Assembly: GCA_021151525.1 (NCBI GenBank)
Contig: JAGKXD010000176.1
Coordinates: 1-8,434 of the forward strand
DNA from: Cellvibrionaceae bacterium
GTDB lineage: Bacteria; Pseudomonadota; Gammaproteobacteria; Pseudomonadales; Cellvibrionaceae
Length of the DNA stretch: 8,434 bases
Direction: 5' to 3'
The position numbers and the translations under genes are program-made. Each line of letters begins with the position of its first letter. Position 1 is the stretch's first letter. Shown here piece by piece: positions 1-6,314 of the stretch. The notes under the pieces were generated by a model. That model saw only the letters and a program-made list of their open reading frames with translations. It made no database searches and was not told where the DNA came from.

Positions 1-312
1 CGAAAACATTGTTTTTATAATATAATATTTTTTATGCCTTTTGTTCGTTATTTTTTACAGATGAAACAGATCAGACGTGTTGTTTGACGTATAAATCAAC
101 ACGTAAATTCACACGCAAAGAGTGATGAAACTCTCAAAATGTCACCATTCTCCACCATTAGTCCGGCAAATTGACCACTAATTGCTCAACAACTAGCCAC
201 TTCTGTCCTTTTCGGTTTTAATGGAAATTAGAACAATAAAGACTTAGCCGAATTTTTTCTAAGCGGCTAACAAACTAGCCTGTTTTTAAACGACAGAACG
301 AGCAACTCTCCT
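1..312. other. AT-rich intergenic spacer with two inverted repeats, no gene seen
   Basis: I see no credible coding region on either strand; the left edge is very AT-rich, with two overlapping TATAAT strings at 16-26, but no -35 box can be judged so close to the window edge. Two structures stand out. The first is a perfect 8-bp inverted repeat, ACGTGTTG at 75-82 with CAACACGT at 97-104, separated by 14 bases. The second is a 7-bp inverted repeat, TTAGCCG at 244-250 with CGGCTAA at 264-270, which would form a hairpin in the leader of the downstream GTPase gene. Either could be a regulator site or an RNA fold. Neither has a recognisable identity, and no convincing sigma-70 promoter was found. 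Confidence 0.5.
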
Positions 313-2325
313 ATGGACGTTAGAGCTTTACACCGCCAAATGACGCAGTACAACCGTTGGAAACGCCAACTTGATGAGCGTTTGCAGCGTTTCGATGCAT
401 GGGGAAACAGCCACCAAATGTTGAGTTTGGATGTGCAGCGCACCCTCAACAAAGCGCGCAACCTGCTGCGCGGTGACAGCTTTACTATTGCCTGTGTGGG
501 CGAGTTCTCGCGCGGTAAAACCGAACTTATCAACGCGCTTTTATATACCGAGGGTGGCCGCCGCTTGTTGCCATCCCAACCCGGGCGCACCACCATGTGC
601 CCTACCGAAATTTTTTGGGATCCGCATGTGCCCGTCAATTGCGTGCGCCTCTTGCCCATAGAAACTCGTCGCACCAATACCAGCTTGCAAAACTTCAAGC
701 GCATTCCGCAAAACTGGGTAACAGTGACTTTTGATCCGCACAACCACGAGCAAACCCGTGCGGCCATCAATCAGGTTTCTGCCAGCAAATGGGTTGCGCC
801 TGCCGATGCTCTCAAACTCGGCTTTGCGATGGACGAATTGGGCGACCGCGATGAAAACGGCAAAGTCGCCGTGCCCGCGTGGCGTCACGCATTAATTAGT
901 CTAGATCATCCGCTGCTGCGCCAAGGTTTGCGCATTGTGGATACCCCCGGATTAAACGCGCTCGGCAATGAACCCGAGCTCACCTTAAAAACCCTGCCGG
1001 AAGCGCAGGCGATTTTATTTTTGATGTCAGCCGATGCCGGTGTAACCGCCAGCGACATGACCATTTGGCGCGAACACGTACAAACCCTGCGCGATGAACA
1101 GTGCACCGCGGTACTCGCCCTGCTCAATAAAATCGATAGCCTGTGGGATGATTTGCAATCGCCCGCAGAAGTCAGTGCGAATATTGAAAATATTCGTCAC
1201 ATTACCGCGCAACAATTAAAACTTGCGCCTGAACAAGTGATTGCACTTTCTGCCAAGCAAGGTTTGTTGGGTAAAGTTGGGCGCAATTTGCCACAGCTGG
1301 AACGCAGTAATTTTCCACAACTTGAACGCAAATTGGCGGATGTGGTTTTGCATAGCCAACAACAAATTATTGGCCATCGCTTGGTGGGTGATAGCTATGA
1401 GATGATCATCAACACTCGCAATAGCCTTGCTCAGCGCTTAACAGAATGCGAATCAGAAATTAATGTGTTGCGCGCTGCTGCACCGCAAGAAGCTGCCGAA
1501 ACTTTGCAACAATTGCGCGACACCATTCGCCAAACCCATCACCAATATCACAAACAAGCGCTTTCGCTGCGCACCAGCCAACGTTTGTTAGAGTCGCAAC
1601 GTGTTGCCCTGCTAGCGCCCGTGAGTTCCGGTTTGTTGGAACAACAAATTAATAGCGCACACCGCAACCTTGCGCAGAGCTGGACTACACTCGGCCTCGC
1701 GCGCGCTATCGGTAATTTCTTTGATGATGTCGATAGCAGCTTACAACATATTGAACGCGAAATTGATCGTGCCAATCGTGTGTTGGTTTCAATTTATCAA
1801 CGCCCTGAACACAACTTAACGGGCGATGATTTGATGATGCGCCACTTGTTAAAAATTCATCATCAACGCCGCCAACTGCGCCAACTGCATAAGCGTGCAG
1901 ATGATTTCCGTTTTTCATTAAATACTTTATTAACACGCAAAGGCGCGCTGATTAATCGCTTTATCAATACGCTCGTGCAAGAAGTACGCAACACCTATCA
2001 AGATTTAAACGAGCACATTAATCAATGGTTGCAAGAAGCGCTCACGCCTTTAATGCACAACAACCACTATCAAAAGCAATTACTTGAAACGCACATGCTG
2101 CGCCTCACGCAATTGCAAACTCAACGCAATTCTCACGCAGAACAAATTGAAAGCTTGCAAACCAATATTTATCAATTGCAAACCGCATTGAGTTCGCTGG
2201 AACCTTTGTACCAAGAAATTATCAGCGCACCGCTGGTAAATGATGCGAGCGAAAAATTAGCGATAATTCGCAGTGGACAAGTTGTGTCTTTATTGGAAGC
2301 GCGTAAGGCGGCGCGGGCGAATTAA
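313..2325 (+). CDS. Bacterial dynamin-like GTPase (dynamin family protein)
   Basis: This 670-residue protein has a complete dynamin-type GTPase domain in its first half. The P-loop GEFSRGKT (63-70) has the bulky residues typical of dynamins, and the switch I region GRTTMCPTE (91-99) supplies the G2 threonine. G3 is DTPG (210-213), G4 is NKID (272-275), and SAKQG (313-317) is the likely G5-side loop. From about 365 to 640 the protein is almost wholly helical, rich in Gln, Leu and charged residues, which fits the stalk and coiled-coil region of dynamins. There is no signal peptide or clear membrane segment. Bacterial dynamins remodel membranes or act in nucleoid and chromosome processes (for example the E. 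coli protein CrfC); which applies here cannot be told from the sequence. Many bacterial dynamins come as adjacent pairs, but no second copy lies downstream. The ATG at 313 is the first usable start after an in-frame stop at 268, although its Shine-Dalgarno is weak. Confidence 0.88.
   Translation: MDVRALHRQMTQYNRWKRQLDERLQRFDAWGNSHQMLSLDVQRTLNKARNLLRGDSFTIACVGEFSRGKTELINALLYTEGGRRLLPSQPGRTTMCPTEIFWDPHVPVNCVRLLPIETRRTNTSLQNFKRIPQNWVTVTFDPHNHEQTRAAINQVSASKWVAPADALKLGFAMDELGDRDENGKVAVPAWRHALISLDHPLLRQGLRIVDTPGLNALGNEPELTLKTLPEAQAILFLMSADAGVTASDMTIWREHVQTLRDEQCTAVLALLNKIDSLWDDLQSPAEVSANIENIRHITAQQLKLAPEQVIALSAKQGLLGKVGRNLPQLERSNFPQLERKLADVVLHSQQQIIGHRLVGDSYEMIINTRNSLAQRLTECESEINVLRAAAPQEAAETLQQLRDTIRQTHHQYHKQALSLRTSQRLLESQRVALLAPVSSGLLEQQINSAHRNLAQSWTTLGLARAIGNFFDDVDSSLQHIEREIDRANRVLVSIYQRPEHNLTGDDLMMRHLLKIHHQRRQLRQLHKRADDFRFSLNTLLTRKGALINRFINTLVQEVRNTYQDLNEHINQWLQEALTPLMHNNHYQKQLLETHMLRLTQLQTQRNSHAEQIESLQTNIYQLQTALSSLEPLYQEIISAPLVNDASEKLAIIRSGQVVSLLEARKAARAN
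1285..1332 (+). repeat. In-frame 24-bp tandem duplication inside the dynamin gene
   Basis: Two consecutive 24-base units encode NLPQLERS (residues 325-332) and NFPQLERK (333-340). The units match at 19 of 24 bases by eye. The repeat lies just after the G5-side loop, at the junction between GTPase domain and stalk. The differences between units suggest an old duplication that is tolerated or retained. Confidence 0.6.
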
Positions 2326-2365
2326 ATAAAAAAGCCGGATTCCAGCCTTGGTTCTGGAATCCGGC
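2323..2365 (-). terminator. Rho-independent terminator of the amtB operon
   Basis: A perfect 12-bp inverted repeat (GCCGGATTCCAG at 2334-2345, CTGGAATCCGGC at 2354-2365) encloses an 8-base loop. Read on the minus strand, the hairpin is followed directly by TTTTTTATTT, the classic intrinsic terminator arrangement, about 75 bases after the stop of the 128-residue gene. On the plus strand it is followed by AAACAGAG with no U-tract, so it should terminate the dynamin transcript poorly, although the stem could protect that transcript's 3' end. The T-tract overlaps the dynamin stop codon. A small 7-bp inverted repeat (2375-2390) lies between this hairpin and the minus-strand gene. Confidence 0.85.
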
Positions 2366-2440
2366 AAACAGAGTTCGTTATAAATAACGACATGCACAAA
2401 CAGTAACTGACAAAACAACAATAGAAAAAGCAAAAAATCT

Positions 2441-2827
2441 TTAACGCAAACGCCCTACATAATGTTGATCTGACTCCACGGCTACTTCAGCTTCGGGTTC
2501 AACAACTTCAGGGACTGCAGCGTGTTCAATCGGAATTGAAACACGCGATGACGACGCCACACTCAAGCGGCGCGGTTTGAAAGGCGAATCGGCAAATAAT
2601 CCACCCTCTGCAAAATAAATATCTTCCAACTTTTGGCACATCGCCTGCAAATCAGGATTCGCTACTGAATGTGCCAGCTCCAACACATGCCAGCAATATT
2701 CAGCGTTAGTGCTCATGTATTTGATGTCAGTAACGCGGCCAATTTCGCGGCGCAATAACACATGCATGCGCCCCATTAAACCAAAGGCTACACTCTCACG
2801 CTCTTCAATAGATGCTACAGAACTCAT
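2441..2827 (-). CDS. Unknown 128-residue protein translationally coupled to amtB
   Basis: I do not recognise the family. The protein has no signal peptide or membrane segment and looks cytoplasmic. Residues 5-75 appear helical and globular (AFGLMGRMHVLLRREIG, then YCWHVLELAHSVANPDLQ, then MCQKLEDIYFAEGG). Residues 76-128 look disordered, with a Pro/Glu/Val-rich stretch (105-118) and a basic end, YVGRLR. The start is well supported: its ATG overlaps the amtB TGA as ATGA, and GGAGA (2837-2841, minus strand) sits about 9 bases upstream. It shares the amtB transcript and is followed by the terminator at 2323-2365. It is not GlnK: the length, the sequence and the absence of the PII T-loop all rule this out. 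The tight coupling suggests a role linked to AmtB or nitrogen status, but that is inference only. Confidence 0.8.
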   Translation of the reverse strand: MSSVASIEERESVAFGLMGRMHVLLRREIGRVTDIKYMSTNAEYCWHVLELAHSVANPDLQAMCQKLEDIYFAEGGLFADSPFKPRRLSVASSSRVSIPIEHAAVPEVVEPEAEVAVESDQHYVGRLR

Positions 2828-4266
2828 AGGACTTGTTCTCCGTGTTGCTCAATATCAAGACCTTCGTTTTCTTCATCCATCTCCACGCGTAATCCCATCA
2901 CCTTGTCGATAATTAATAAAATAATGGCTGTGACAATGCTTGCGTAGATGATGGTAGTCACTACGCCGATTGCTTGAATCGCAATGCTGCCTTCAACACC
3001 GCCAATACTTTTTACGGCGAACACACCTGTGAGCAACGCACCCACAATTCCGCCAATAGCATGCACGCCAAATACATCAAGTGAATCGTCATAACCCATG
3101 GTGGATTTCAACCAGGTTGCGCCCCAGTAACAGGCTCCGCCCGCTGCTATACCAATCGCAAAAGCACCGGTCACGCCGACAAAACCTGATGCCGGAGTAA
3201 TCGCCACCAAACCGGCCACCGCGCCAGAAACCATGCCCAATACCGAGGGTTTGCGGCGTTTAAACCACTCAATCAGCATCCAAGTCATTGCTGCAACTGC
3301 CGTTGCCAGTTGAGTGACAAACATAGCCATACCTGCGCGCCCATCCGCCGCACCGGCAGAACCAGCGTTAAAACCAAACCAGCCGACCCACAACAGGGAC
3401 GCGCCGATTACGGTGAGAATCAAATTGTGCGGAGGCATGGAAACACGACCAAAGCCGAGGCGTGGGCCAACGATAATCGCCGCCACCAAACCAGAAACAC
3501 CCGCATTTATATGTACAACGGTGCCGCCCGCGAAATCCAACACACCCAGACTCGCCAACCAGCCCGTAGGCTCCCACACCCAGTGGGCGACAGGGGCGTA
3601 AACCAGCAGCGACCAGAAAGTGACAAACACCACTAATGCAGAGAACTTCATACGCTCGGCGAAGGCGCCAGTGATCAGCGCGGGGGTGATGATCGCGAAA
3701 GTCATTTGGAACATCATGAAGACGCTTTCAGGAATGGTTTGCGCCACATGGTGCACTGTGACCATGCCGGTTTCCTTGATGAAATCCATCCCCTGCAACA
3801 TAAATCTATCCAAGCCACCCAGCCACGGCGATGTACCGGGCGTAAAGGCTAGGCTATAGCCAATAATGACCCATAAAATCGACACAATGCAGGTTGCCGC
3901 GAAGCTGTGAGCCATGGTCGCCAGCACGTTTTTCTTGCGCACCATGCCGGTATAAAAGAGCGCTACGCCGGGAATGGTCATCAATAAAACCAGCGCGGTG
4001 GAAACCAGCATCCACGCCGTATCGCCTGCACTGATTTTGCTCGTGCTTACCAGCGTTGGCTTGGTCATGGGTGGTTCAACTGCAGGCTCTGCAGGAGTAG
4101 GAGCAGGGGTCGCAACTGGCGCCACAGGGGCTTCAGCAGCAACTTGTGAATTTGGGCTTGTTTCCGAAGATGCAACAGCAGTCGCCGAATCCTGCGCAAA
4201 CACTGGCGCAGCGGCAAGACTAAACACTAAAGAGAGAACAGCTAGGCTTAGGGAGACAACACGCAT
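2824..4266 (-). CDS. amtB: Ammonium transporter, Amt/MEP/Rh family
   Basis: This inner-membrane trimeric channel conducts ammonium/ammonia and is normally gated by the PII protein GlnK. Of its 480 residues, 1-24 form a signal peptide, 26-77 an unusual Ala/Pro-rich stretch, and about 80-460 the 11-helix Amt core. By alignment with E. coli AmtB, the key residues are present. The twin pore histidines are H252 and H402, spaced 150 apart as in E. coli H168/H318. The Phe gate is F190 and F299, and D244 and W231 fit the recruitment site. The signatures GGTVVHINAG and DVFGVHAIGG are clear. The C-terminal EGLDIEQHGE, which contacts the core and GlnK, is kept. The Shine-Dalgarno GAGGT (4273-4277, minus) is 6 bases from the ATG. 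A sigma-54 promoter lies directly upstream, implying NtrC control. No glnK adjoins it, which is unusual for a proteobacterial amtB, so the gating partner must be encoded elsewhere. Confidence 0.96.
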   Translation of the reverse strand: MRVVSLSLAVLSLVFSLAAAPVFAQDSATAVASSETSPNSQVAAEAPVAPVATPAPTPAEPAVEPPMTKPTLVSTSKISAGDTAWMLVSTALVLLMTIPGVALFYTGMVRKKNVLATMAHSFAATCIVSILWVIIGYSLAFTPGTSPWLGGLDRFMLQGMDFIKETGMVTVHHVAQTIPESVFMMFQMTFAIITPALITGAFAERMKFSALVVFVTFWSLLVYAPVAHWVWEPTGWLASLGVLDFAGGTVVHINAGVSGLVAAIIVGPRLGFGRVSMPPHNLILTVIGASLLWVGWFGFNAGSAGAADGRAGMAMFVTQLATAVAAMTWMLIEWFKRRKPSVLGMVSGAVAGLVAITPASGFVGVTGAFAIGIAAGGACYWGATWLKSTMGYDDSLDVFGVHAIGGIVGALLTGVFAVKSIGGVEGSIAIQAIGVVTTIIYASIVTAIILLIIDKVMGLRVEMDEENEGLDIEQHGEQVL

Positions 4267-4298
4267 GCAAGTACCTCATAAGTTGGTATATGTGACTT

Positions 4299-4314
4299 AG
4301 CATTAAGCGTGCCA
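4299..4314 (-). promoter_or_regulatory. Sigma-54 (-24/-12) promoter of amtB
   Basis: Read on the minus strand the site is TGGCACGCTTAATGCT. The consensus is TGGCAC-N5-TTGCW, so only one base of the conserved elements differs, and the invariant GG-N10-GC spacing is exact. Transcription would begin near 4288, giving a leader of about 22 bases to the amtB ATG at 4266, with the Shine-Dalgarno inside it. Sigma-54 plus NtrC control of amtB is established in enteric bacteria and pseudomonads, so site and gene agree. Confidence 0.85.
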
Positions 4315-4323
4315 GTGGAAATA

Positions 4324-4337
4324 TGCGCCATGGCGCA
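4324..4337. promoter_or_regulatory. Perfect 14-bp palindrome upstream of the amtB promoter
   Basis: TGCGCCATGGCGCA is a perfect palindrome lying 10 bases upstream of the -24 element, centred near -42. Its halves TGCGCCA/TGGCGCA differ by one transition each from NtrC half-sites (TGCACCA/TGGTGCA). The 3-bp centre of a standard NtrC site is missing, so NtrC binding is doubtful. It may be an operator for another regulator. Confidence 0.4.
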
Positions 4338-4356
4338 GGGTTTTGCAGAAATTAAA

Positions 4357-4372
4357 TGCCCGATTTCGGGCA
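4357..4372. promoter_or_regulatory. Second inverted repeat upstream of the amtB promoter
   Basis: TGCCCGA (4357-4363) and TCGGGCA (4366-4372) form a perfect 7-bp inverted repeat with a 2-base centre, about 76 bases upstream of the predicted amtB start point. The size and symmetry fit a dimeric regulator site. No specific regulator can be named. Confidence 0.35.
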
Positions 4373-4398
4373 AAATCGCGCATCACTATGGACGGGCG

Positions 4399-4415
4399 AG
4401 CACCATAAATAGGCA
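4399..4415. promoter_or_regulatory. Possible weak NtrC enhancer for amtB
   Basis: The 17-base window AGCACCATAAATAGGCA has one perfect NtrC-type half (GCACCA) and a poor second half keeping only GCA. Its centre is about 120 bases upstream of the predicted amtB start, a normal distance for NtrC enhancers. The match is partial, so this is only a candidate. Confidence 0.25.
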
Positions 4416-4517
4416 AACCTAGGTTTTACTGAACGCTTCCCCTCTTTGTTAAAAAGGGGTACCGGAAATGCACAAATAATCTCTCGGTTGCAGTTGGTTC
4501 AGAATGAACAGCCCTGA

Positions 4518-4568
4518 AAAGACGCTTTAAACTTGCAGCCTATAGCCCGCGTCTTTAGACTTGCGCCC
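4518..4568 (+). promoter_or_regulatory. Inverted and direct repeats in the metX leader region
   Basis: AAAGACGC (4518-4525) and GCGTCTTT (4549-4556) form a perfect 8-bp inverted repeat with a 23-base loop. Overlapping them is a direct repeat with a 28-base period: CTTTAAACTTGCAGCC (4525-4540) and CTTTAGACTTGCGCCC (4553-4568), 13 of 16 bases the same. The AGACG cores recall MetJ met-box halves, but no tandem 8-mer met boxes are present. No known SAM riboswitch core is evident. This could be an operator or leader RNA controlling metXW. I could not find a good sigma-70 promoter for metX; a TATATA at 4628-4633 lies too near the ATG to be convincing. Confidence 0.3.
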
Positions 4569-4643
4569 CAACAACCTAGTAAAAGCCAGCTAAGCTTTGC
4601 CTTTAGCGTGCCCATTCCGCGTTTACCTATATAAGAGAACACC

Positions 4644-5615
4644 ATGCCTGATGTGCTACCACCCGATTCTGTCGGGATTGTCACACCGCAAACCCTGCAT
4701 TTTAGCGAGCCACTCCTGTTGGCTTGCGGTAAAACCCTGACCGACTACCAGCTCGTGTACGAAACCTACGGCCAGCTCAACGCCAACAAAAGCAATGCTG
4801 TGCTGATTTGCCATGCGCTTTCCGGCCACCATCACGCCGCCGGTTACCACAGCATGAGCGATAAACGCCCCGGTTGGTGGGATGCCTACATAGGCCCCGG
4901 CAAACCCATCGATACCAACAAATTCTTTGTGGTCAGCCTCAACAATATCGGCGGCTGCCACGGCTCGACGGGGCCAAGCAGCATCAACCCCGAAACCGGC
5001 AAACCTTGGGGACCAGATTTCCCCAAACTGCGCGTGCGTGATTGGGTGCACAGCCAAGCGCGTTTGGCCGATAAGCTCGGCATTGACGTTTGGGCAGCGG
5101 TGATCGGCGGCAGCTTAGGTGGCATGCAAGCCATGCGTTGGACGCTCGAATACCCCGAGCGCGTGCGCCATTGCGCGGTGATTGCCTCGGCGTTAAAACT
5201 CAGCGCGCAAAATATCGCCTTCAACGAAACTATCGGCAGCGATGAGGAAGTGGAATTCCAAATTGAAAGTTACCTGCGCTACCAAGGCGGCAACTTCGCA
5301 AAACAATTCGATGCCAATAGCTATTTGCTGATTACCAAAGCGCTCGATTATTTTGATTTGGCGCGCGAGTACGGCGACGATGCAATCAATGCATTCCAAC
5401 ATGCGCAGGCAAAATTTTTAGTGATTTCGTTCAGCACCGACTGGCGCTTCGCACCTGAGCGCTCGCGCGAAATTGTGAGCGCATTAATTGGCGCCAACAA
5501 ATCTGTTAGCTATGCCGAAATTGAATCCAAATCCGGCCACGATGCCTTCCTCTTACCCGATGAACGCTACCAACAAGTGTTTGGTCGTTACCTTGCTGGC
5601 ATTGTTACGGAGTAA
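4644..5615 (+). CDS. metX: Homoserine O-acyltransferase MetX with an internal lid deletion
   Basis: MetX, an alpha/beta-hydrolase-fold enzyme, moves an acyl group from acetyl- or succinyl-CoA to homoserine, the committing step of methionine synthesis. The start (MPDVLPPDSVGIVTPQTLHF) closely matches pseudomonad MetX, and NAVLICHALSGHHHAAGYHS and PGWWD are intact. The triad is present: Ser157 in GGSLGG, Asp266 in STDWRF, His299 in SGHD. Arg268, two after the Asp, is the residue I recall as typical of the succinyl-CoA type (MetXS). The protein has only 323 residues against about 380 for the family. After NIAFNE (190-195) it jumps to EVEFQIESYLRYQG (202-215). The helical lid segment, normally carrying the conserved ARM-GHITYLSD and KFGR motifs, is missing: about 57 residues, in frame. 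That lid shapes the active-site tunnel and dimer, so activity is doubtful. The Shine-Dalgarno is weak (AGAGA). metW follows after 6 bases. Confidence 0.9.
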   Translation: MPDVLPPDSVGIVTPQTLHFSEPLLLACGKTLTDYQLVYETYGQLNANKSNAVLICHALSGHHHAAGYHSMSDKRPGWWDAYIGPGKPIDTNKFFVVSLNNIGGCHGSTGPSSINPETGKPWGPDFPKLRVRDWVHSQARLADKLGIDVWAAVIGGSLGGMQAMRWTLEYPERVRHCAVIASALKLSAQNIAFNETIGSDEEVEFQIESYLRYQGGNFAKQFDANSYLLITKALDYFDLAREYGDDAINAFQHAQAKFLVISFSTDWRFAPERSREIVSALIGANKSVSYAEIESKSGHDAFLLPDERYQQVFGRYLAGIVTE

Positions 5616-5621
5616 ATTGAA

Positions 5622-6212
5622 ATGCGTATCGACTTAAACGAAATTCAACACTGGATAAAACAAGGCAGTCGCATTCTCGATTTGGGCTGCGGCGATGGCA
5701 CCCTGTTAAAATTTTTGCAGGACAACAAGCAAACCCAAGGCTACGGTTTGGAAATTGATGCAGGGCAAATTAATTTGTGTATCGACAAAGGCCTCAACGT
5801 TATCGAACAAAACCTCGACCGTGGCCTCGGCAATTTTGCCGACAATAGTTTTGATACTGTGCTCATGACCCAAGCACTGCAAACGCTGCACTTTCCCCAC
5901 AAAGTCTTAGATGAAATGTTGCGCGTTGGCAAAGAATGTATTGTCACCTTCCCCAACTTCGGCCACTGGAAAGCGCGCCTGCATTTATTCACGCGCGGCC
6001 GCATGCCCGTTTCCGATTTGTTGCCTTACGAATGGTACGACACACCCAACATTCACTTCTGTACCTTCAAAGATTTTGAAGTGCTCTGCCGCGAACGAAA
6101 TTACAAAGTTATTCATCGCCAAGTGGTTAATGAACAAAGCGGACAACTGCTGAAAGATGCAATGCCAAATTTATTTGGTGAGACGGCGATTTATCATTTG
6201 AGTAAGCAATAA
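5622..6212 (+). CDS. metW: Methionine biosynthesis protein MetW (class I methyltransferase fold)
   Basis: MetW is a small SAM-methyltransferase-fold protein nearly always encoded next to metX in Proteobacteria, and it is reported to support MetX activity. The SAM-binding motif I ILDLGCGDGTLL lies at residues 18-29, the acidic motif YGLEID at 41-46 and the family signature PNFGHWKARL at 111-120. The length of 196 residues is normal for the family and no disruption is seen. GGAG (5609-5612) overlaps the metX stop and lies 9 bases from the ATG, so the two are almost certainly co-transcribed and coupled. Because metX next door has lost part of its lid while metW is intact, MetW may still have a job, or the metX change may be recent. 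Confidence 0.95.
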   Translation: MRIDLNEIQHWIKQGSRILDLGCGDGTLLKFLQDNKQTQGYGLEIDAGQINLCIDKGLNVIEQNLDRGLGNFADNSFDTVLMTQALQTLHFPHKVLDEMLRVGKECIVTFPNFGHWKARLHLFTRGRMPVSDLLPYEWYDTPNIHFCTFKDFEVLCRERNYKVIHRQVVNEQSGQLLKDAMPNLFGETAIYHLSKQ

Positions 6213-6243
6213 ATTTAAAGGTGTAATCTAATCAATAAGGGAG

Positions 6244-6273
6244 TCGTCATCCTCGCGCAAGCGGGGATCCAGC
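6244..6273. repeat. Dispersed hairpin repeat (dRS3-like) between metW and the DUF4426 gene
   Basis: The sequence CGTCATCCTCGCGCAAGCGG and the following GGATCCAG resemble the widespread proteobacterial repeat with core ATTCCCGC-N4-GCGGGAAT followed by CCAG. Here ATCCTCGC (6249-6256) pairs with GCGGGGAT (6261-6268) with one G-T pair and a GCAA loop. It sits in the 102-base gap that separates metW from the next gene. Such units recur through a genome and can act as RNA hairpins or as targets for mobile elements. Confidence 0.6.
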
Positions 6274-6314
6274 TCTTGATTTAAAAAGCGAAACAATCAA
6301 GTGAGTAAATACTT

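Noticed and set aside
75..104. CRISPR-like or tRNA structure in the left spacer
   Set aside because: There is only one short inverted repeat, with no repeat-spacer array and no cloverleaf.
267..1215. Minus-strand open frames within the dynamin gene
   Set aside because: They overlap a strongly conserved GTPase and their translations show no family features; shadow frames.
2441..2827. The amtB-linked small gene being glnK
   Set aside because: The length is similar to PII but there is no PII sequence signature, and it follows rather than precedes amtB.
3310..4300. Plus-strand open frames within amtB
   Set aside because: They are antisense to conserved transporter sequence, and the Ala/Gly-rich translation is a by-product of it.
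4439..4459. Hairpin CCCCT/AGGGG with an A-rich right arm as a terminator
   Set aside because: The stem is short with a mismatch and no T-tract follows on either strand.
4497..4509. GTTCA-GAA-TGAAC as a MetR site
   Set aside because: The expected MetR pattern is TGAA-N5-TTCA; the orientation of the halves is reversed here.
4598..4613. Second sigma-54-like site on the minus strand (GGGCAC-N5-AGGCA)
   Set aside because: The GG-N10-GC spacing holds but the first base and the -12 box are off consensus, and it lies over 300 bases from amtB; probably chance.
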